The translations under genes were made by a program, and so were the position numbers. Shown here one piece after another: positions 32,790 through 41,312 of a stretch of DNA of 64,000 nt. The first letter of the stretch is position 1. Each line of letters starts with the position of its first letter. This DNA is from Rhodococcus jostii RHA1 (GTDB lineage: Bacteria > Actinomycetota > Actinomycetes > Mycobacteriales > Mycobacteriaceae): positions 1,067,001 through 1,131,000 of the forward strand of contig NC_008268.1 in NCBI RefSeq assembly GCF_000014565.1, written 5' to 3'. The notes under the pieces were generated by a model. The model searched no databases. It was not told where the DNA came from and worked only from the letters and a program-made list of their open reading frames with translations.

Positions 32790-33419
32790 GTGTCGTGGCA
32801 GATGTGGTGTGCAGTGCTCGGGGCTTCGTGCGTGATCAGTCTGTCCCCGGGGGCCGGCGCGATCGCATCGATGGCCACGGGGATGCGGTTCGGGTTGCGT
32901 CGCGGCTATTGGAACATCGCGGGTCTCCAGCTGGGGTTGCTGCTGCAGATCGCGGTGGTCGCCGCCGGACTCGGGGCACTGCTCGCGAATTCGACACTTG
33001 CGTTCACGGTGATCAAGTGGTTCGGCGTCGCCTACCTGGTGTATCTCGGCGTCCGTCAGTGGCGGGCGAGCGCGACCGACGTGTCGGGCGTCGACGGCGA
33101 GGTCGCCGAGACCAGCGGGCCCGCGATGACCCTGCGCGGCTTCCTGGTCAATGCCAGCAACCCGAAGGCCGTCGTCTTCATGCTGGCGGTGCTCCCACAG
33201 TTCATCACCCCGTCAGCGCCGCTGCTCCCCCAATACCTGGTCATCGCCGCCACCATGGTCGCGGTCGACGTCGTCGTCATGACCGGCTACACCGGGCTGG
33301 CGTCGAAGGTCCTGCGGCTGATGCGGTCACCACGCCAGCAGCGCGCGACCAACCGGACGTTCTCCGGATTGTTCTTCGTCGCGGCCACGTTCCTGGCGAC
33401 GGTGCGCCGCGCCGTCTGA
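32790..33419 (+). CDS. LysE/RhtB-family amino-acid exporter
   Basis: 209 residues with about six membrane helices. The family motif is seen as SLSPGAGAIASMATGMRFGLRRG near the N-terminus (residues 17 onward), and the conserved NPKAVVFMLAVLPQF in the middle. Such proteins export single amino acids or related metabolites; the substrate cannot be told. GTG start at 32790. The stop codon is followed at once by a long palindromic repeat, shared as a gene end with the convergent nadC. Confidence 0.9.
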   Translation: MSWQMWCAVLGASCVISLSPGAGAIASMATGMRFGLRRGYWNIAGLQLGLLLQIAVVAAGLGALLANSTLAFTVIKWFGVAYLVYLGVRQWRASATDVSGVDGEVAETSGPAMTLRGFLVNASNPKAVVFMLAVLPQFITPSAPLLPQYLVIAATMVAVDVVVMTGYTGLASKVLRLMRSPRQQRATNRTFSGLFFVAATFLATVRRAV

Positions 33420-33466
33420 CCCGTGAGTACTTGTTAACCGCGGGCGGTTAACAAGTACTCACGGGT
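33419..33466. repeat. GTGAGTACTTG palindromic element, copy 1
   Basis: Perfect palindrome with 23-bp arms (33419-33441 and 33444-33466) and a GG loop. Arms begin ACCCGTGAGTACTTG and end GTTAACCGC. It fills the 51-nt gap between the convergent lysE-family gene and nadC, overlapping the last base of the former. A hairpin of this strength could act as a two-way terminator. It recurs at 44618-44667 and 57345-57390. Confidence 0.95.
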
Positions 33467-33470
33467 GGGG

Positions 33471-34340
33471 TCACATGTCGAGGCCGAGATCCAGCACGGT
33501 GACGGAATGGGTGAGCGCACCGACCGCGAGGTAGTCGACTCCGGTGCCGGCGTACTCGGCCGCGACGTCCAGCGTGAGACCGCCCGACGACTCCAGCTTG
33601 GTGCCGGGGGCGTTCGCGTCACGACGTTGCACGGCTATCTGCGTCTGCCACAGCGGGAAGTTGTCGAGCAGCACCAGTTCGACGTTCTCGGCCAGCACCT
33701 CGTCGAGTTGCTCGAGGCTGTCGACCTCTACCTCGCACTCGATGTCCGGTGCCGCCGCGCGCACGGCCCGCAGCGCCGCCACGACCGAACCGGCGGCCGC
33801 GACGTGGTTGTCCTTGATCAGTGCCGCGTCGCCGAGCCCCATGCGGTGATTGACGCCGCCGCCCACCCGGACGGCGTACTTCTGCAGGCCGCGCAGTCCC
33901 GGCAGCGTCTTGCGACTGTCGCGGATCTTCGCCCCGGTGCCCTCGACCGCGTCCACCCAGGCGGATGTCGCCGTGGCGATGCCGGACAGGTGGCACACCA
34001 GGTTGAGCATCGTCCGCTCCGCGGTGAGCAGCCCCTGTGTGGGCGCGGTGACCGTCAGCACGGCCTGGCCGGGCGCGACCCGGGTGCCGTCGGCGACCCG
34101 GTCGAGAACCTGGTAGCGGCCCGCCCCGATCACTTCGTCGAGCACCAGCAGTCCCACGTCGAGGCCGGCGACGGTGCCGTGCGCGCGGGAGACCACGGAC
34201 GCCTTGGCCACCGCGTCGGCCGGGACCGTGGACGACGACGTCACGTCCGGTCCGTACCGCAGGTCCTCGTCCAGGGCGAGACGCACGAGCGCACGCACCT
34301 TGTCCGCGTCCAGACCGTCGGGAAGGACATGGTCGGACAT
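33471..34340 (-). CDS. nadC: Nicotinate-nucleotide pyrophosphorylase (quinolinate phosphoribosyltransferase)
   Basis: 289 residues from ATG at 34338-34340, which shares a base with the nadB stop (TGATG). It makes nicotinate mononucleotide from quinolinate and PRPP. Core motifs RDSRKTLPGLRGLQKYAV, GGGVNHRMGL and LIKDNHVAAAG are present, plus the ESSGG phosphate loop near the C-terminus. The frame stays open into nadB, but that extension is only antisense-like composition, not a fusion. Confidence 0.97.
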   Translation of the reverse strand: MSDHVLPDGLDADKVRALVRLALDEDLRYGPDVTSSSTVPADAVAKASVVSRAHGTVAGLDVGLLVLDEVIGAGRYQVLDRVADGTRVAPGQAVLTVTAPTQGLLTAERTMLNLVCHLSGIATATSAWVDAVEGTGAKIRDSRKTLPGLRGLQKYAVRVGGGVNHRMGLGDAALIKDNHVAAAGSVVAALRAVRAAAPDIECEVEVDSLEQLDEVLAENVELVLLDNFPLWQTQIAVQRRDANAPGTKLESSGGLTLDVAAEYAGTGVDYLAVGALTHSVTVLDLGLDM

Positions 34341-35908
34341 CACAGCACTCCTGTCAGTTGGGGTTCGAGAAGCTCGAGTTCGCTGTCGCGCAGACGCACG
34401 TGCGTGCTGCGGCGCCACTCGTCGGATGTCTGCGGGTAGTCGCTGCGGGTGTGGCATCCACGACTTTCGGTCCGCGCCACGGCGGCGAGCACCAGTGCGG
34501 ACGCCGTCAGGGTCAGCGCGGCGTCTTCGAGCGCGGTCTGCCCCTCGGGCACCGTGTGTGGCGCGGCGGCCAGGGCGGCGGCCACCGCATCGAGGCCGGC
34601 ACCGTCCCGGACGACGGAGGCGTTGCCGGTCATCAACTGCTGCACCAGTTCCCGAGGTGCGGACGGCAGGGCACGCTGCTCGGGTTCGGTTGCCTCGACG
34701 CGGAGGCCGGCGCGTTCGACGGCCGCGGCGCCGACCCGCTCGCCGACCACCAGGCCTTCGAGAAGACTGTTGGAGGCCAGCCGGTTCGCTCCGTGCAGCC
34801 CGGTGCGGGCCACCTCGCCCGCGGCGTAGAGGCCGGGGACGGCGGTGCGTCCGTCGACGTCGGTGACCACTCCGCCGCACGAGTAGTGCGCGGCGGGCGC
34901 GACCGGGATCAGCTGTTCACGCGGATCGATCCCGGCGTCCAGGCACGAGGCCGTCACGGTCGGGAAGCGCTGCACGAAGCCGGACAGGTGACGCGCGTCG
35001 AGGTAGACACGGTCGTGACCCAGTTCCCGAAGCCTCGACGCGATCGCCCGCGACACGACGTCGCGGGGGGCGAGGTCGCCGCGCGGGTGCACACCCGCGG
35101 TCACCGATTCGCCGTTGGCGTCGACGAGGATCGCACCCTCGCCGCGGACGGCCTCGCTGATCAGCGGACGCCGTCCGAGACCGCCGGGGGTGAACAGGAC
35201 GGTCGGGTGGAACTGCACGAACTCGAGATCGGCGACGGCCGCGCCTGCGTCCAGCGCGAGAGCGACGCCGTCGGCGGTGGCTCCGGGCGGGTTGGTGCTG
35301 CAGGCGTACAGCTGCCCGAGCCCGCCGGTGGCCAGGAGGACGGCCGGTGTGTGGACGACGCCGAGTCCGCGCGGCGAATCCACGAGCACGCCGGTGACAC
35401 CGCGCGCGTCGGTGAGTACCCGTAGGGCGACGCTGTCGAACAGGACGGGAAGCCCGGCGGCACCCAGTGCTCGCTGCACCTCGGCGCCCGTGGCGTCCCC
35501 TCCGGCGTGAATGATCCGCCGGGTGCTGTGCCCGCCCTCGCGGGTGCGCGAGACGGCGCCGTCGCGGCCACGGTCGAACACCGCGCCCAGATCGGTCAAC
35601 GCGGCCACGGCATCACGGCCGCCCGCCACGATCGATCGCACCGCGTCGTCGTCGCACAGGCCCACCCCGGCCTCGCACGTGTCGGCGACATGCGACTCCA
35701 CCGAATCGGTGACGGCGTCACCCACCACCGCGATGCCGCCCTGCGCGTACTGCGTCGCGGTGTCCGTCGCCCCGCCCTTGCTGACGGTGAGCACGGTCAG
35801 TCCGCGCAGCGAGGCGGTGCGTGCGGCCGTCAGTCCGGCCACACCACCGCCCACCACCACGAGGTCGGCGTGCTCTTCCCAGGAAATCCCCCGGGCCGGG
35901 CTGCTCAC
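34340..35908 (-). CDS. nadB: L-aspartate oxidase
   Basis: 522 residues. FAD enzyme that oxidises aspartate to iminoaspartate, which NadA uses. The FAD motif [15 protein letters not shown] is at about 18-32. [17 protein letters not shown] is the flavin-proximal region, and [16 protein letters not shown] and [17 protein letters not shown] are family hallmarks. GTG/ATG start overlaps nadA by 4 nt. The C-terminal helical domain ends with [13 protein letters not shown], the usual family tail. Confidence 0.97.
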   Translation of the reverse strand: MSSPARGISWEEHADLVVVGGGVAGLTAARTASLRGLTVLTVSKGGATDTATQYAQGGIAVVGDAVTDSVESHVADTCEAGVGLCDDDAVRSIVAGGRDAVAALTDLGAVFDRGRDGAVSRTREGGHSTRRIIHAGGDATGAEVQRALGAAGLPVLFDSVALRVLTDARGVTGVLVDSPRGLGVVHTPAVLLATGGLGQLYACSTNPPGATADGVALALDAGAAVADLEFVQFHPTVLFTPGGLGRRPLISEAVRGEGAILVDANGESVTAGVHPRGDLAPRDVVSRAIASRLRELGHDRVYLDARHLSGFVQRFPTVTASCLDAGIDPREQLIPVAPAAHYSCGGVVTDVDGRTAVPGLYAAGEVARTGLHGANRLASNSLLEGLVVGERVGAAAVERAGLRVEATEPEQRALPSAPRELVQQLMTGNASVVRDGAGLDAVAAALAAAPHTVPEGQTALEDAALTLTASALVLAAVARTESRGCHTRSDYPQTSDEWRRSTHVRLRDSELELLEPQLTGVL

Positions 35909-36942
35909 TCGCCGCCGCCCGGGTTTCCGATCTCGATCATGCGCTGCACCGATTTGCGGGCACGCTCCGCGGTCGCGAGATCGACGTGAACCTCGTCCTT
36001 GCCCTCGAGCAGGCAGCGGAGCAGGGCCGCGGGGGTGATCATCTTCATGTACGGGCAGGACGCGCGGTCGTTGACGGCCTGGAAATCGACCTCCGGCGCG
36101 GCCTTGCGCAGCTGGTGCAGCATGCCGACCTCGGTGGCCACGAGAACCTGCTTCGCCCCGGTCGCGCGGGCGGCGTCGAGCATGCCGCCCGTCGACAGGA
36201 TCTTCACCTTGTCCTCGGGCACGAACCCTTCACCGGCCAGGTAGAGAGCCGAGGTGGCGCAGCCGCATTCGGGGTGCACGAACAGTTCGGCACCGGGGTG
36301 CGCCTTGGCCTGCGCGGTGAGCTCGTCGCCGTTGATGCCGGCGTGGACGTGGCACTCACCCGCCCAGATCTGCATGTTCTTGCGGCCGGTGACGCGCTTG
36401 ACGTGTGCGCCGAGGAACTGGTCGGGCAGGAACAGGACCTCACGGTCGGGGTCGATCGACGCGACCACGTCGACGGCGTTGGACGACGTGCAGCAGATGT
36501 CCGTCAGACCCTTCACCTCGGCGGTGGTGTTGACGTACGACACGACGACGGCGTCGGGGAACTCCGCCTTCCACTCCCGCAGCTGATCGGCGTTGATCGA
36601 GTCGGCCAGCGAGCAGCCGGCACGCTCGTCCGGGATCAGCACGGTCTTGGCGGGGCTGAGGATCTTCGCGGTCTCGGCCATGAAGTGCACGCCGCAGAAC
36701 ACGATGGTGTCCTCGGGCGCTTCGGCCGCGATGCGCGAGAGCGCGAGGGAGTCGCCGACGTGGTCGGCCACGTCCTGGATGGCGGGCAACTGATAGTTGT
36801 GCGCAAGGAGCGTCGCTCCCCGCTCACGCGCCAGCCGTTTGATCTCGGCAGCCCACTCTTCGCTCGCCTCGACGCCCGCGTAACCGCCGGGACCGTCCTG
36901 AATCTGCGGGTTGGTACCCGCCCACAACGTCGTGGTCGTCAT
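35905..36942 (-). CDS. nadA: Quinolinate synthase A
   Basis: 345 residues from ATG at 36940-36942, with AAGGAG 6 nt upstream. It condenses iminoaspartate with dihydroxyacetone phosphate to quinolinate. 4Fe-4S ligands are expected among the Cys of [20 protein letters not shown] and [28 protein letters not shown] is the classic N-terminal motif. It is first in the nadABC operon, whose promoter faces the NrtR-like regulator across a 78-nt gap. Confidence 0.97.
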   Translation of the reverse strand: MTTTTLWAGTNPQIQDGPGGYAGVEASEEWAAEIKRLARERGATLLAHNYQLPAIQDVADHVGDSLALSRIAAEAPEDTIVFCGVHFMAETAKILSPAKTVLIPDERAGCSLADSINADQLREWKAEFPDAVVVSYVNTTAEVKGLTDICCTSSNAVDVVASIDPDREVLFLPDQFLGAHVKRVTGRKNMQIWAGECHVHAGINGDELTAQAKAHPGAELFVHPECGCATSALYLAGEGFVPEDKVKILSTGGMLDAARATGAKQVLVATEVGMLHQLRKAAPEVDFQAVNDRASCPYMKMITPAALLRCLLEGKDEVHVDLATAERARKSVQRMIEIGNPGGGE

Positions 36943-36997
36943 GGCTTGCTCCTTCACCGTGAACTCGGGCGGGGTGGCCCGAATTTCCGCAATCGAG

Positions 36998-37020
36998 GTT
37001 TTCGACTTAGGATCGAAAAC
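36998..37020. promoter_or_regulatory. NrtR-type operator between nadA and nrtR
   Basis: Perfect inverted repeat GTTTTCGA-N7-TCGAAAAC ending on the base before the nrtR ATG. The TAGGAT -10 element of nrtR (37008-37013) is inside it, so binding would block nrtR transcription and probably also nadABC on the other strand. Confidence 0.7.
37008..37013 (+). promoter_or_regulatory. -10 element of the NrtR-like gene (leaderless start)
   Basis: TAGGAT followed by exactly 7 nt and the ATG at 37021. It is embedded in the operator palindrome. Confidence 0.55.
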
Positions 37021-37746
37021 ATGCCCAATAGTAACACCACGCACGAAGTGCTTACCGCGGTGTTCCAGGTTCGCCACTTTCCCGACCACATCACCGCAGT
37101 TCAAGGCGGTGATGCGCGTCACGCCGGTGAGCTCGCCGTGCTGCTGTGGCAACGAGCCCTCGATCCCCAGGCGGGCGCCTGGTCCCTGCCCGGTGGACTG
37201 CTCCACGAGGACGAGGACCTCACCACCTCCGCGCGACGCCAGCTGGCCGAGAAGGTGGACGTGCAGGAGGTCTCCCACCTCGAGCAGCTGTCGGTGTTCA
37301 GCGACCCGCATCGAGTGCCCGGCCCGCGCACCATCGCGTCGACCTTCCTCGGACTCGTCCCCCTCCCCGCCGACCCGCAGCTGCCGCCGGACACCGCGTG
37401 GCACCCGGTGTCCGCGCTCCCCGAGACGGCGTTCGACCACGGCACCGTCGTCCGGCACGCCCGGACCCGCCTCGCGGCCAAGCTCTCCTACACCAACATC
37501 GCGTTCGGCTTGGCCCCCGACGAGTTCTCCATGTCGACGCTGCGCGAGATCTACTGTGCCGCACTCGGGTACCAGGTGGACGCGACCAACCTCCAGCGCG
37601 TCCTCGGACGACGTGGGGTGCTCACTCCCACCGGGAACACGGCGCCGTCGGGCCGTGCCGGCGGGCGCCCGGCCGCCCTCTACCGGTTCACCGACTCCAC
37701 GCTGCGGGTGACGGACGAGTTCGCGGCGCTTCGACCGCCGAGCTGA
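37021..37746 (+). CDS. NrtR-like Nudix-domain transcriptional regulator of NAD synthesis
   Basis: 241 residues: an N-terminal Nudix fold (about 10-150) and a C-terminal winged helix (about 155-225, [15 protein letters not shown] and [13 protein letters not shown]). The Nudix box starts normally ([10 protein letters not shown]) but the catalytic part reads [10 protein letters not shown] where the active consensus has REUxEExGU, so hydrolase activity is probably lost and the domain senses an ADP-ribose-like ligand. Divergent from nadABC with a shared operator. M. tuberculosis Rv1593c is in the same place. Start chosen from the -10 spacing; no ribosome site. Confidence 0.88.
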   Translation: MPNSNTTHEVLTAVFQVRHFPDHITAVQGGDARHAGELAVLLWQRALDPQAGAWSLPGGLLHEDEDLTTSARRQLAEKVDVQEVSHLEQLSVFSDPHRVPGPRTIASTFLGLVPLPADPQLPPDTAWHPVSALPETAFDHGTVVRHARTRLAAKLSYTNIAFGLAPDEFSMSTLREIYCAALGYQVDATNLQRVLGRRGVLTPTGNTAPSGRAGGRPAALYRFTDSTLRVTDEFAALRPPS

Positions 37747-37765
37747 CCCCGCTCGTCAGGCGGCC

Positions 37766-38365
37766 TCACGCCTGCGCGAGACCCCGCCAGAACGTGTCCG
37801 ATGCGGCGGTGACGACTTCGTCCACCGGAGCGCCGTCGAGCATCCCGCCTGCAGCGAGGGTGGCGATCCCGTGGAACGTCGCGAACGCGACGAGGGCGAT
37901 GCGCGACGCGTCCCCGGGTCCGATGTCGCCCGCGGCCTGGGCTTCGGTGACGATCCGGACCGTCAGGTCCATCGAGGCGTGGCCGGCCTCCACGACCTGG
38001 GAAGCGGCTCCGGGCGCGTGCTTGTTCCCGTACATCAGGGCCAGCAACTCCCGGTGTGCGAGTGCGAAGCTCACATAGGCGCCTGCGAGCGCGGCGAAAC
38101 GGGCCCGGGCATGCGATTCCGCCTCCTCGACCGCGCGTTCGAGGGCGGCGGTGAGACGCAGGAAGCCGGACTCCGCGAGTGCGTCGAGCAGCGCCTGACG
38201 ATCCCGGAAGTGCTTGCTGGGTGCGGCGTGGCTGACCCCGGCCTCACGCGCGAGTTGCCGCAGGGAGAGTCCGTCGACGCCGTCCTTCTCGAGCGTGCTC
38301 TCGGCGCGCGCGAGCAACACCCGGCGAAGACTCCCGTGGTGGTAGGGCTGTTCGGCGACGGGCAT
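37766..38365 (-). CDS. TetR-family regulator
   Basis: 199 residues. The helix-turn-helix is seen in GLSLRQLAREAGVSHAAPSKHFRDRQALLDAL (start about residue 31), followed by an all-helical ligand domain. It diverges from the SDR gene, with an inverted repeat TGTTGTCA-T-TGACTACA between the two starts. TAGGCT lies 6 nt before its ATG, suggesting a leaderless, autoregulated transcript. It most likely represses the SDR gene. Confidence 0.9.
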   Translation of the reverse strand: MPVAEQPYHHGSLRRVLLARAESTLEKDGVDGLSLRQLAREAGVSHAAPSKHFRDRQALLDALAESGFLRLTAALERAVEEAESHARARFAALAGAYVSFALAHRELLALMYGNKHAPGAASQVVEAGHASMDLTVRIVTEAQAAGDIGPGDASRIALVAFATFHGIATLAAGGMLDGAPVDEVVTAASDTFWRGLAQA

Positions 38366-38383
38366 GCCGCCAGCCTAGCAAGA

Positions 38384-38400
38384 TGTTGTCATTGACTACA
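38384..38400. promoter_or_regulatory. TetR operator between TetR and SDR genes
   Basis: TGTTGTCATTGACTACA, an inverted repeat with 7 of 8 pairs matching. A second TGACTACA half-site follows at 38411-38418, 18 bp downstream. The -10 element of the TetR gene (38372-38377, TAGGCT on the minus strand) is directly beside it. Confidence 0.55.
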
Positions 38401-38448
38401 TAGATGGCACTGACTACATTCGAGGACACCCCACCGCTAGGAGCACAC

Positions 38449-39261
38449 ATGTCCTTCGATGTATCCGGAACCACCGTCCTCATCACCGGCGCCAGCGCGG
38501 GCCTCGGTGCCGAATTCGCCCGCCGGTTCGCCGAGCGGGGTGCAGATCTCGTCCTCGTCGCCCGCCGCGCCGACCGGCTCGAACAACTCGCCACCGAACT
38601 CCGCGCCGCGCACCACGTGTCGGTCACCGTGCTCCCGTTCGACCTCGCGACACACGGCGCCGGGGAGCGGTTGCGCGGCGAACTCACCGCCCGCGACATC
38701 CGCGTCGACTCGCTGATCAACAACGCGGGATTCGGGACGCACGGAGATTTCGCGTCCGCCGACCTGGAGCGCCTCACCTCCGAGATCCAGCTCAACGTCA
38801 CCACCCTCGTCGAGCTGTCGCACGCTTTCCTGCCCGACCTGCTCCGGGGACGCGGCGCACTCGTGAACGTGGCGAGCACCGCCGCGTTCCAGCCGACTCC
38901 CGGCATGGCCGTCTACGGGGCGACCAAGGCGTTCGTCCTCAACTTCACAGAGGCGTTGTGGGCCGAGGCGCGAGGCACCGGCCTCACCGTGCTCGCGGTC
39001 TGCCCGGGCCCCACCCGCACCGAGTTCTTCGACGTCGTCGGTTCCGAGGACGCCGCCGTCGGCCGCATGCAGACCGCGGATCAGGTGGTGACGACAGCGC
39101 TGCGCGCACTCGACCGGCGCAGCACCCCGCCGAGCGTCGTCTCCGGGCTGATGAACTGGGTGTCGTCGGTCAGCACCCGGTTCGCGACTCGCCGCATCGG
39201 CGCTCTCGCCAGCGGGCGCCTCCTCGGGAACATGCGGATGCGGACGTCGGTCACGAGGTAA
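38449..39261 (+). CDS. Short-chain dehydrogenase/reductase
   Basis: 270 residues, classical SDR. The NAD(P)-binding motif is VLITGASAGLGAEFARRF (about residues 10-27), the structural motif NNAGFG, and the active site VASTAAFQ plus YGATKAF (Tyr-x3-Lys). ARRADR after strand 2 suggests NADP preference. Substrate unknown. ATG at 38449 has AGGAG 5 nt upstream; an in-frame ATG at 38404 lies within the operator region and is less likely. Controlled by the divergent TetR. Overlaps the end of the next gene by 11 nt. Confidence 0.9.
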   Translation: MSFDVSGTTVLITGASAGLGAEFARRFAERGADLVLVARRADRLEQLATELRAAHHVSVTVLPFDLATHGAGERLRGELTARDIRVDSLINNAGFGTHGDFASADLERLTSEIQLNVTTLVELSHAFLPDLLRGRGALVNVASTAAFQPTPGMAVYGATKAFVLNFTEALWAEARGTGLTVLAVCPGPTRTEFFDVVGSEDAAVGRMQTADQVVTTALRALDRRSTPPSVVSGLMNWVSSVSTRFATRRIGALASGRLLGNMRMRTSVTR

Positions 39262-39808
39262 AGGTCGCGTCGCGCTCTTCCGGCTCGTCGAGTTCGACCG
39301 GGGGATCGCTGACGCCGAGATCGTCGTACGGGTTGAGCGCGGCGAGCACCAACGTCACGACGCAGGCGACGAGGGGCTGGAAGATCAGCACCAGCTGGGT
39401 CCCGATCCCCGGCGCGACCGCCACGACCGTACCGGCGGTCGAGGTGTCGGGGTCGGGAAAACGCAGCGCGGCCACGCCGATTCCACCGAGCGCCATCACA
39501 CCGGCCCCGACCACACTGCCCGCGAGAACCGCACCCAGCGCCACCGGGCCGCGACTTCTCCGCGCCGTCCACGCCGCGACCGCGGTGAGGATCCCGACGA
39601 CCAGGCCCGCGCACGCGAACATCCCGATCGCATCGAACCGGTGCACACTCTCCCCCGTCAGCGACACCCCGCGGTCGGGGGCGACCACCAGCAGGTGCTC
39701 GGGCGGTGCGAGGACTCCCCACAGCACTCCGGCGAGCGCGCTCGCCACCACCGTCCCGCAGAAGATTCCGGCGGCAGATCGAAGCCTGAAGCGCGGGAGC
39801 GTGGTCAC
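39251..39808 (-). CDS. DUF2567-like membrane protein downstream of bsaP
   Basis: 185 residues with four membrane helices (about 12-32, 53-75, 85-110 and 130-160) and an acidic C-terminal tail. The position after bioB and bsaP matches M. tuberculosis Rv1591, a mycolata-specific membrane protein. Function is unknown; a tie to biotin metabolism is suggested only by gene order. GTG at 39806-39808 is chosen, 10 nt after the bsaP stop; a GTG three codons upstream is possible. Confidence 0.75.
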   Translation of the reverse strand: MTTLPRFRLRSAAGIFCGTVVASALAGVLWGVLAPPEHLLVVAPDRGVSLTGESVHRFDAIGMFACAGLVVGILTAVAAWTARRSRGPVALGAVLAGSVVGAGVMALGGIGVAALRFPDPDTSTAGTVVAVAPGIGTQLVLIFQPLVACVVTLVLAALNPYDDLGVSDPPVELDEPEERDATFTS

Positions 39809-39818
39809 CCGTCCGACG

Positions 39819-40148
39819 CTACCGCCGTCCGCCGCAGATCGAGTCGAACACACCGTGGCGGGAACATTTCGCCCACCAGCCGTCCGGGCTGATCTGCACC
39901 ACCATCCGGCGGCCGCACGCCTCGCAGAAGCGGGGCGGCTCGAGACCCAACTGCGCGGCGGCGGGCACGGTGTCGTCGACACCGGCCACCACGCGGCGGC
40001 CGGTGTACGGGTTGTAGCGCTCCTCGCGGCCGTCGACCCGGCCTTCGAGGCCGTCGACCCGGCCTTCGAGGCCGTCGACCCGGCCTTCGGGGCGGTCGAC
40101 CCGGCCTTCGGGGCGGTCGCCCATGGTCGCCTCTGCCATGATCGTCAC
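39819..40148 (-). CDS. bsaP: Biotin synthase auxiliary protein with heptad-repeat N-terminus
   Basis: 109 residues. The C-terminal half carries the conserved [10 protein letters not shown] with CxxC, then [13 protein letters not shown] and a last Cys, as in the mycobacterial Rv1590 protein shown to be needed by BioB to convert dethiobiotin to biotin. The N-terminal part is a lineage-specific tandem of five seven-residue units like VDGLEGR, coded by 21-bp repeats. GTG at 40146-40148 overlaps the bioB stop (GTGA); ATG at 40137-40139 is the alternative. A dedicated partner next to bioB fits a role in iron-sulfur cluster supply. Confidence 0.85.
   Translation of the reverse strand: MTIMAEATMGDRPEGRVDRPEGRVDGLEGRVDGLEGRVDGREERYNPYTGRRVVAGVDDTVPAAAQLGLEPPRFCEACGRRMVVQISPDGWWAKCSRHGVFDSICGGRR
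40028..40120. repeat. 21-bp tandem repeat inside bsaP
   Basis: The core GTCGACCCGGCCTTCG recurs at 40032, 40053, 40074 and 40095 with an exact 21-bp period, and a partial unit follows. The period is a multiple of three, so unit gain or loss keeps the frame. Confidence 0.9.
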
Positions 40149-41158
40149 AGGGTGTCGTTCAGGGCCTTGATCGGCATCTGCAGATCGACGAGCAGGTCGA
40201 GATCCTGTTCGGCCGGGCGGCCGAGGGTCGTGAGGTAGTTGCCGACGATGACGGCGTTGATGCCGCCGAGGATGCCCTGCTTGGCGCCGAGGTCGCCGAG
40301 CGTGATCTCGCGCCCGCCCGCGAAGCGGAGGATGGTGCGGGGCAGCGCGAGGCGGAACGCGGCGACCGACTTGAGGGCCTCGCTCGCAGGCAGGACCTCG
40401 AGGTCGCCGAACGGGGTTCCGGGCCGCGGGTTGAGGAAGTTCAGCGGCACCTCGTCGGGTTCGAGTTCGGCCAGGTTGGCCGCGAACTCGGCGCGCTGTT
40501 CGAGGCTCTCGCCCATGCCGAGGATGCCGCCGCAGCACACCTCCATGCCCGCCTCGCGCACCATGCGGAGCGTGTTCCAGCGCTCGTCCCACGTGTGGGT
40601 GGTGACGACGTTCGGGAAGTGGGACTTCGACGTCTCCAGGTTGTGGTTGTAGCGGTGCACACCCATCGCGGCGAGCTGGTCGACCTGCTCCTGGGTGAGC
40701 ATGCCCAGCGAGCAGGCGATCTGGATGTCGACCTCGTTGCGGATCGCCTCGATGCCGGCAGCGACCTGGGCGAGCAGCCGCTCGTCGGGGCCGCGGACGG
40801 CGGCGACGATGCAGAACTCGCTGGCGCCGGACTTCGCGGTCTGCTTGGCGGCCTCCACGAGCGACGGGATGTCGAGCCACGCCGCGCGCACCGGCGACTG
40901 GAACAGGCCGGACTGCGAGCAGAAGTGGCAGTCCTCGGGGCAGCCGCCGGTCTTGAGGCTGATGATGCCCTCGACCTCGACCTCGGGACCGCACCACTTC
41001 ATGCGCACGTCGTGCGCGAGGGCGAGCAGTTCCTCGAGCCGGTCGTCGGGAAGTTGCAGGACCTCGAGCACCTGACTCTCGTTCAGCGCGTCACCGCGCT
41101 CGAGAACCTGCTCACGCGCGAGGGCGAGGATGTCTGTCTGTACCGGGGCCGATGTCAC
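40145..41158 (-). CDS. bioB: Biotin synthase
   Basis: 337 residues from GTG at 41156-41158, with AGGAG 6 nt upstream. Radical SAM enzyme that inserts sulfur into dethiobiotin. The CxxxCxxC motif is in [14 protein letters not shown]; the auxiliary 2Fe-2S ligands include the Cys of [10 protein letters not shown] and the later Arg/Cys set. YNHNLETS is the usual SAM/substrate loop. The open extension upstream crosses the operator region and was not used. Two tandem BioQ-type boxes lie upstream; bsaP follows with a 4-nt overlap. Confidence 0.97.
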   Translation of the reverse strand: MTSAPVQTDILALAREQVLERGDALNESQVLEVLQLPDDRLEELLALAHDVRMKWCGPEVEVEGIISLKTGGCPEDCHFCSQSGLFQSPVRAAWLDIPSLVEAAKQTAKSGASEFCIVAAVRGPDERLLAQVAAGIEAIRNEVDIQIACSLGMLTQEQVDQLAAMGVHRYNHNLETSKSHFPNVVTTHTWDERWNTLRMVREAGMEVCCGGILGMGESLEQRAEFAANLAELEPDEVPLNFLNPRPGTPFGDLEVLPASEALKSVAAFRLALPRTILRFAGGREITLGDLGAKQGILGGINAVIVGNYLTTLGRPAEQDLDLLVDLQMPIKALNDTL

Positions 41159-41214
41159 ACGTATCTCCTGGAAAACGGGCCGATCACGTGCCGTGAATCG
41201 ACGGAACCGAAAAA

Positions 41215-41245
41215 TTGAACACCGTACAAGTTGAACGGTGTTCAC
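41215..41245. promoter_or_regulatory. Two tandem BioQ-type operators between bioB and the TetR gene
   Basis: Boxes TTGAACACCGTACAA (41215-41229) and TTGAACGGTGTTCAC (41231-41245), centres 16 bp apart. Each differs by one base from the perfect palindrome found before bioA/bioF at 51314-51328. The halves TGAACACCGT and ACGGTGTTCA also form a 10-bp inverted repeat across the pair. Confidence 0.8.
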
Positions 41246-41263
41246 GTTAGATCCGTGGTGGAA

Positions 41264-41269
41264 TACTGT
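41264..41269 (+). promoter_or_regulatory. -10 element of the BioQ-like gene
   Basis: TACTGT, about 20 nt downstream of the operator pair. It predicts a leader of roughly 36 nt carrying the GGGAG ribosome site. Confidence 0.4.
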
Positions 41270-41312
41270 CAAAGCCGGAGCGGGCTCTTCGACGAGATTG
41301 GGAGATCACACA

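Noticed and set aside
33434..33622. Short open frames reading through the palindrome
   Set aside because: They arise from the repeat and from antisense nadC; no ribosome site or domain.
34341..34880. Open N-terminal extension of nadC into nadB, suggesting a fusion
   Set aside because: The extension is low-complexity Arg-rich and lies over nadB coding sequence; nadC has a normal ATG coupled to the nadB stop.
36943..37458. Open N-terminal extension of nadA across the regulator gene
   Set aside because: It covers the NrtR-like gene on the other strand. ATG at 36942 has a good ribosome site.
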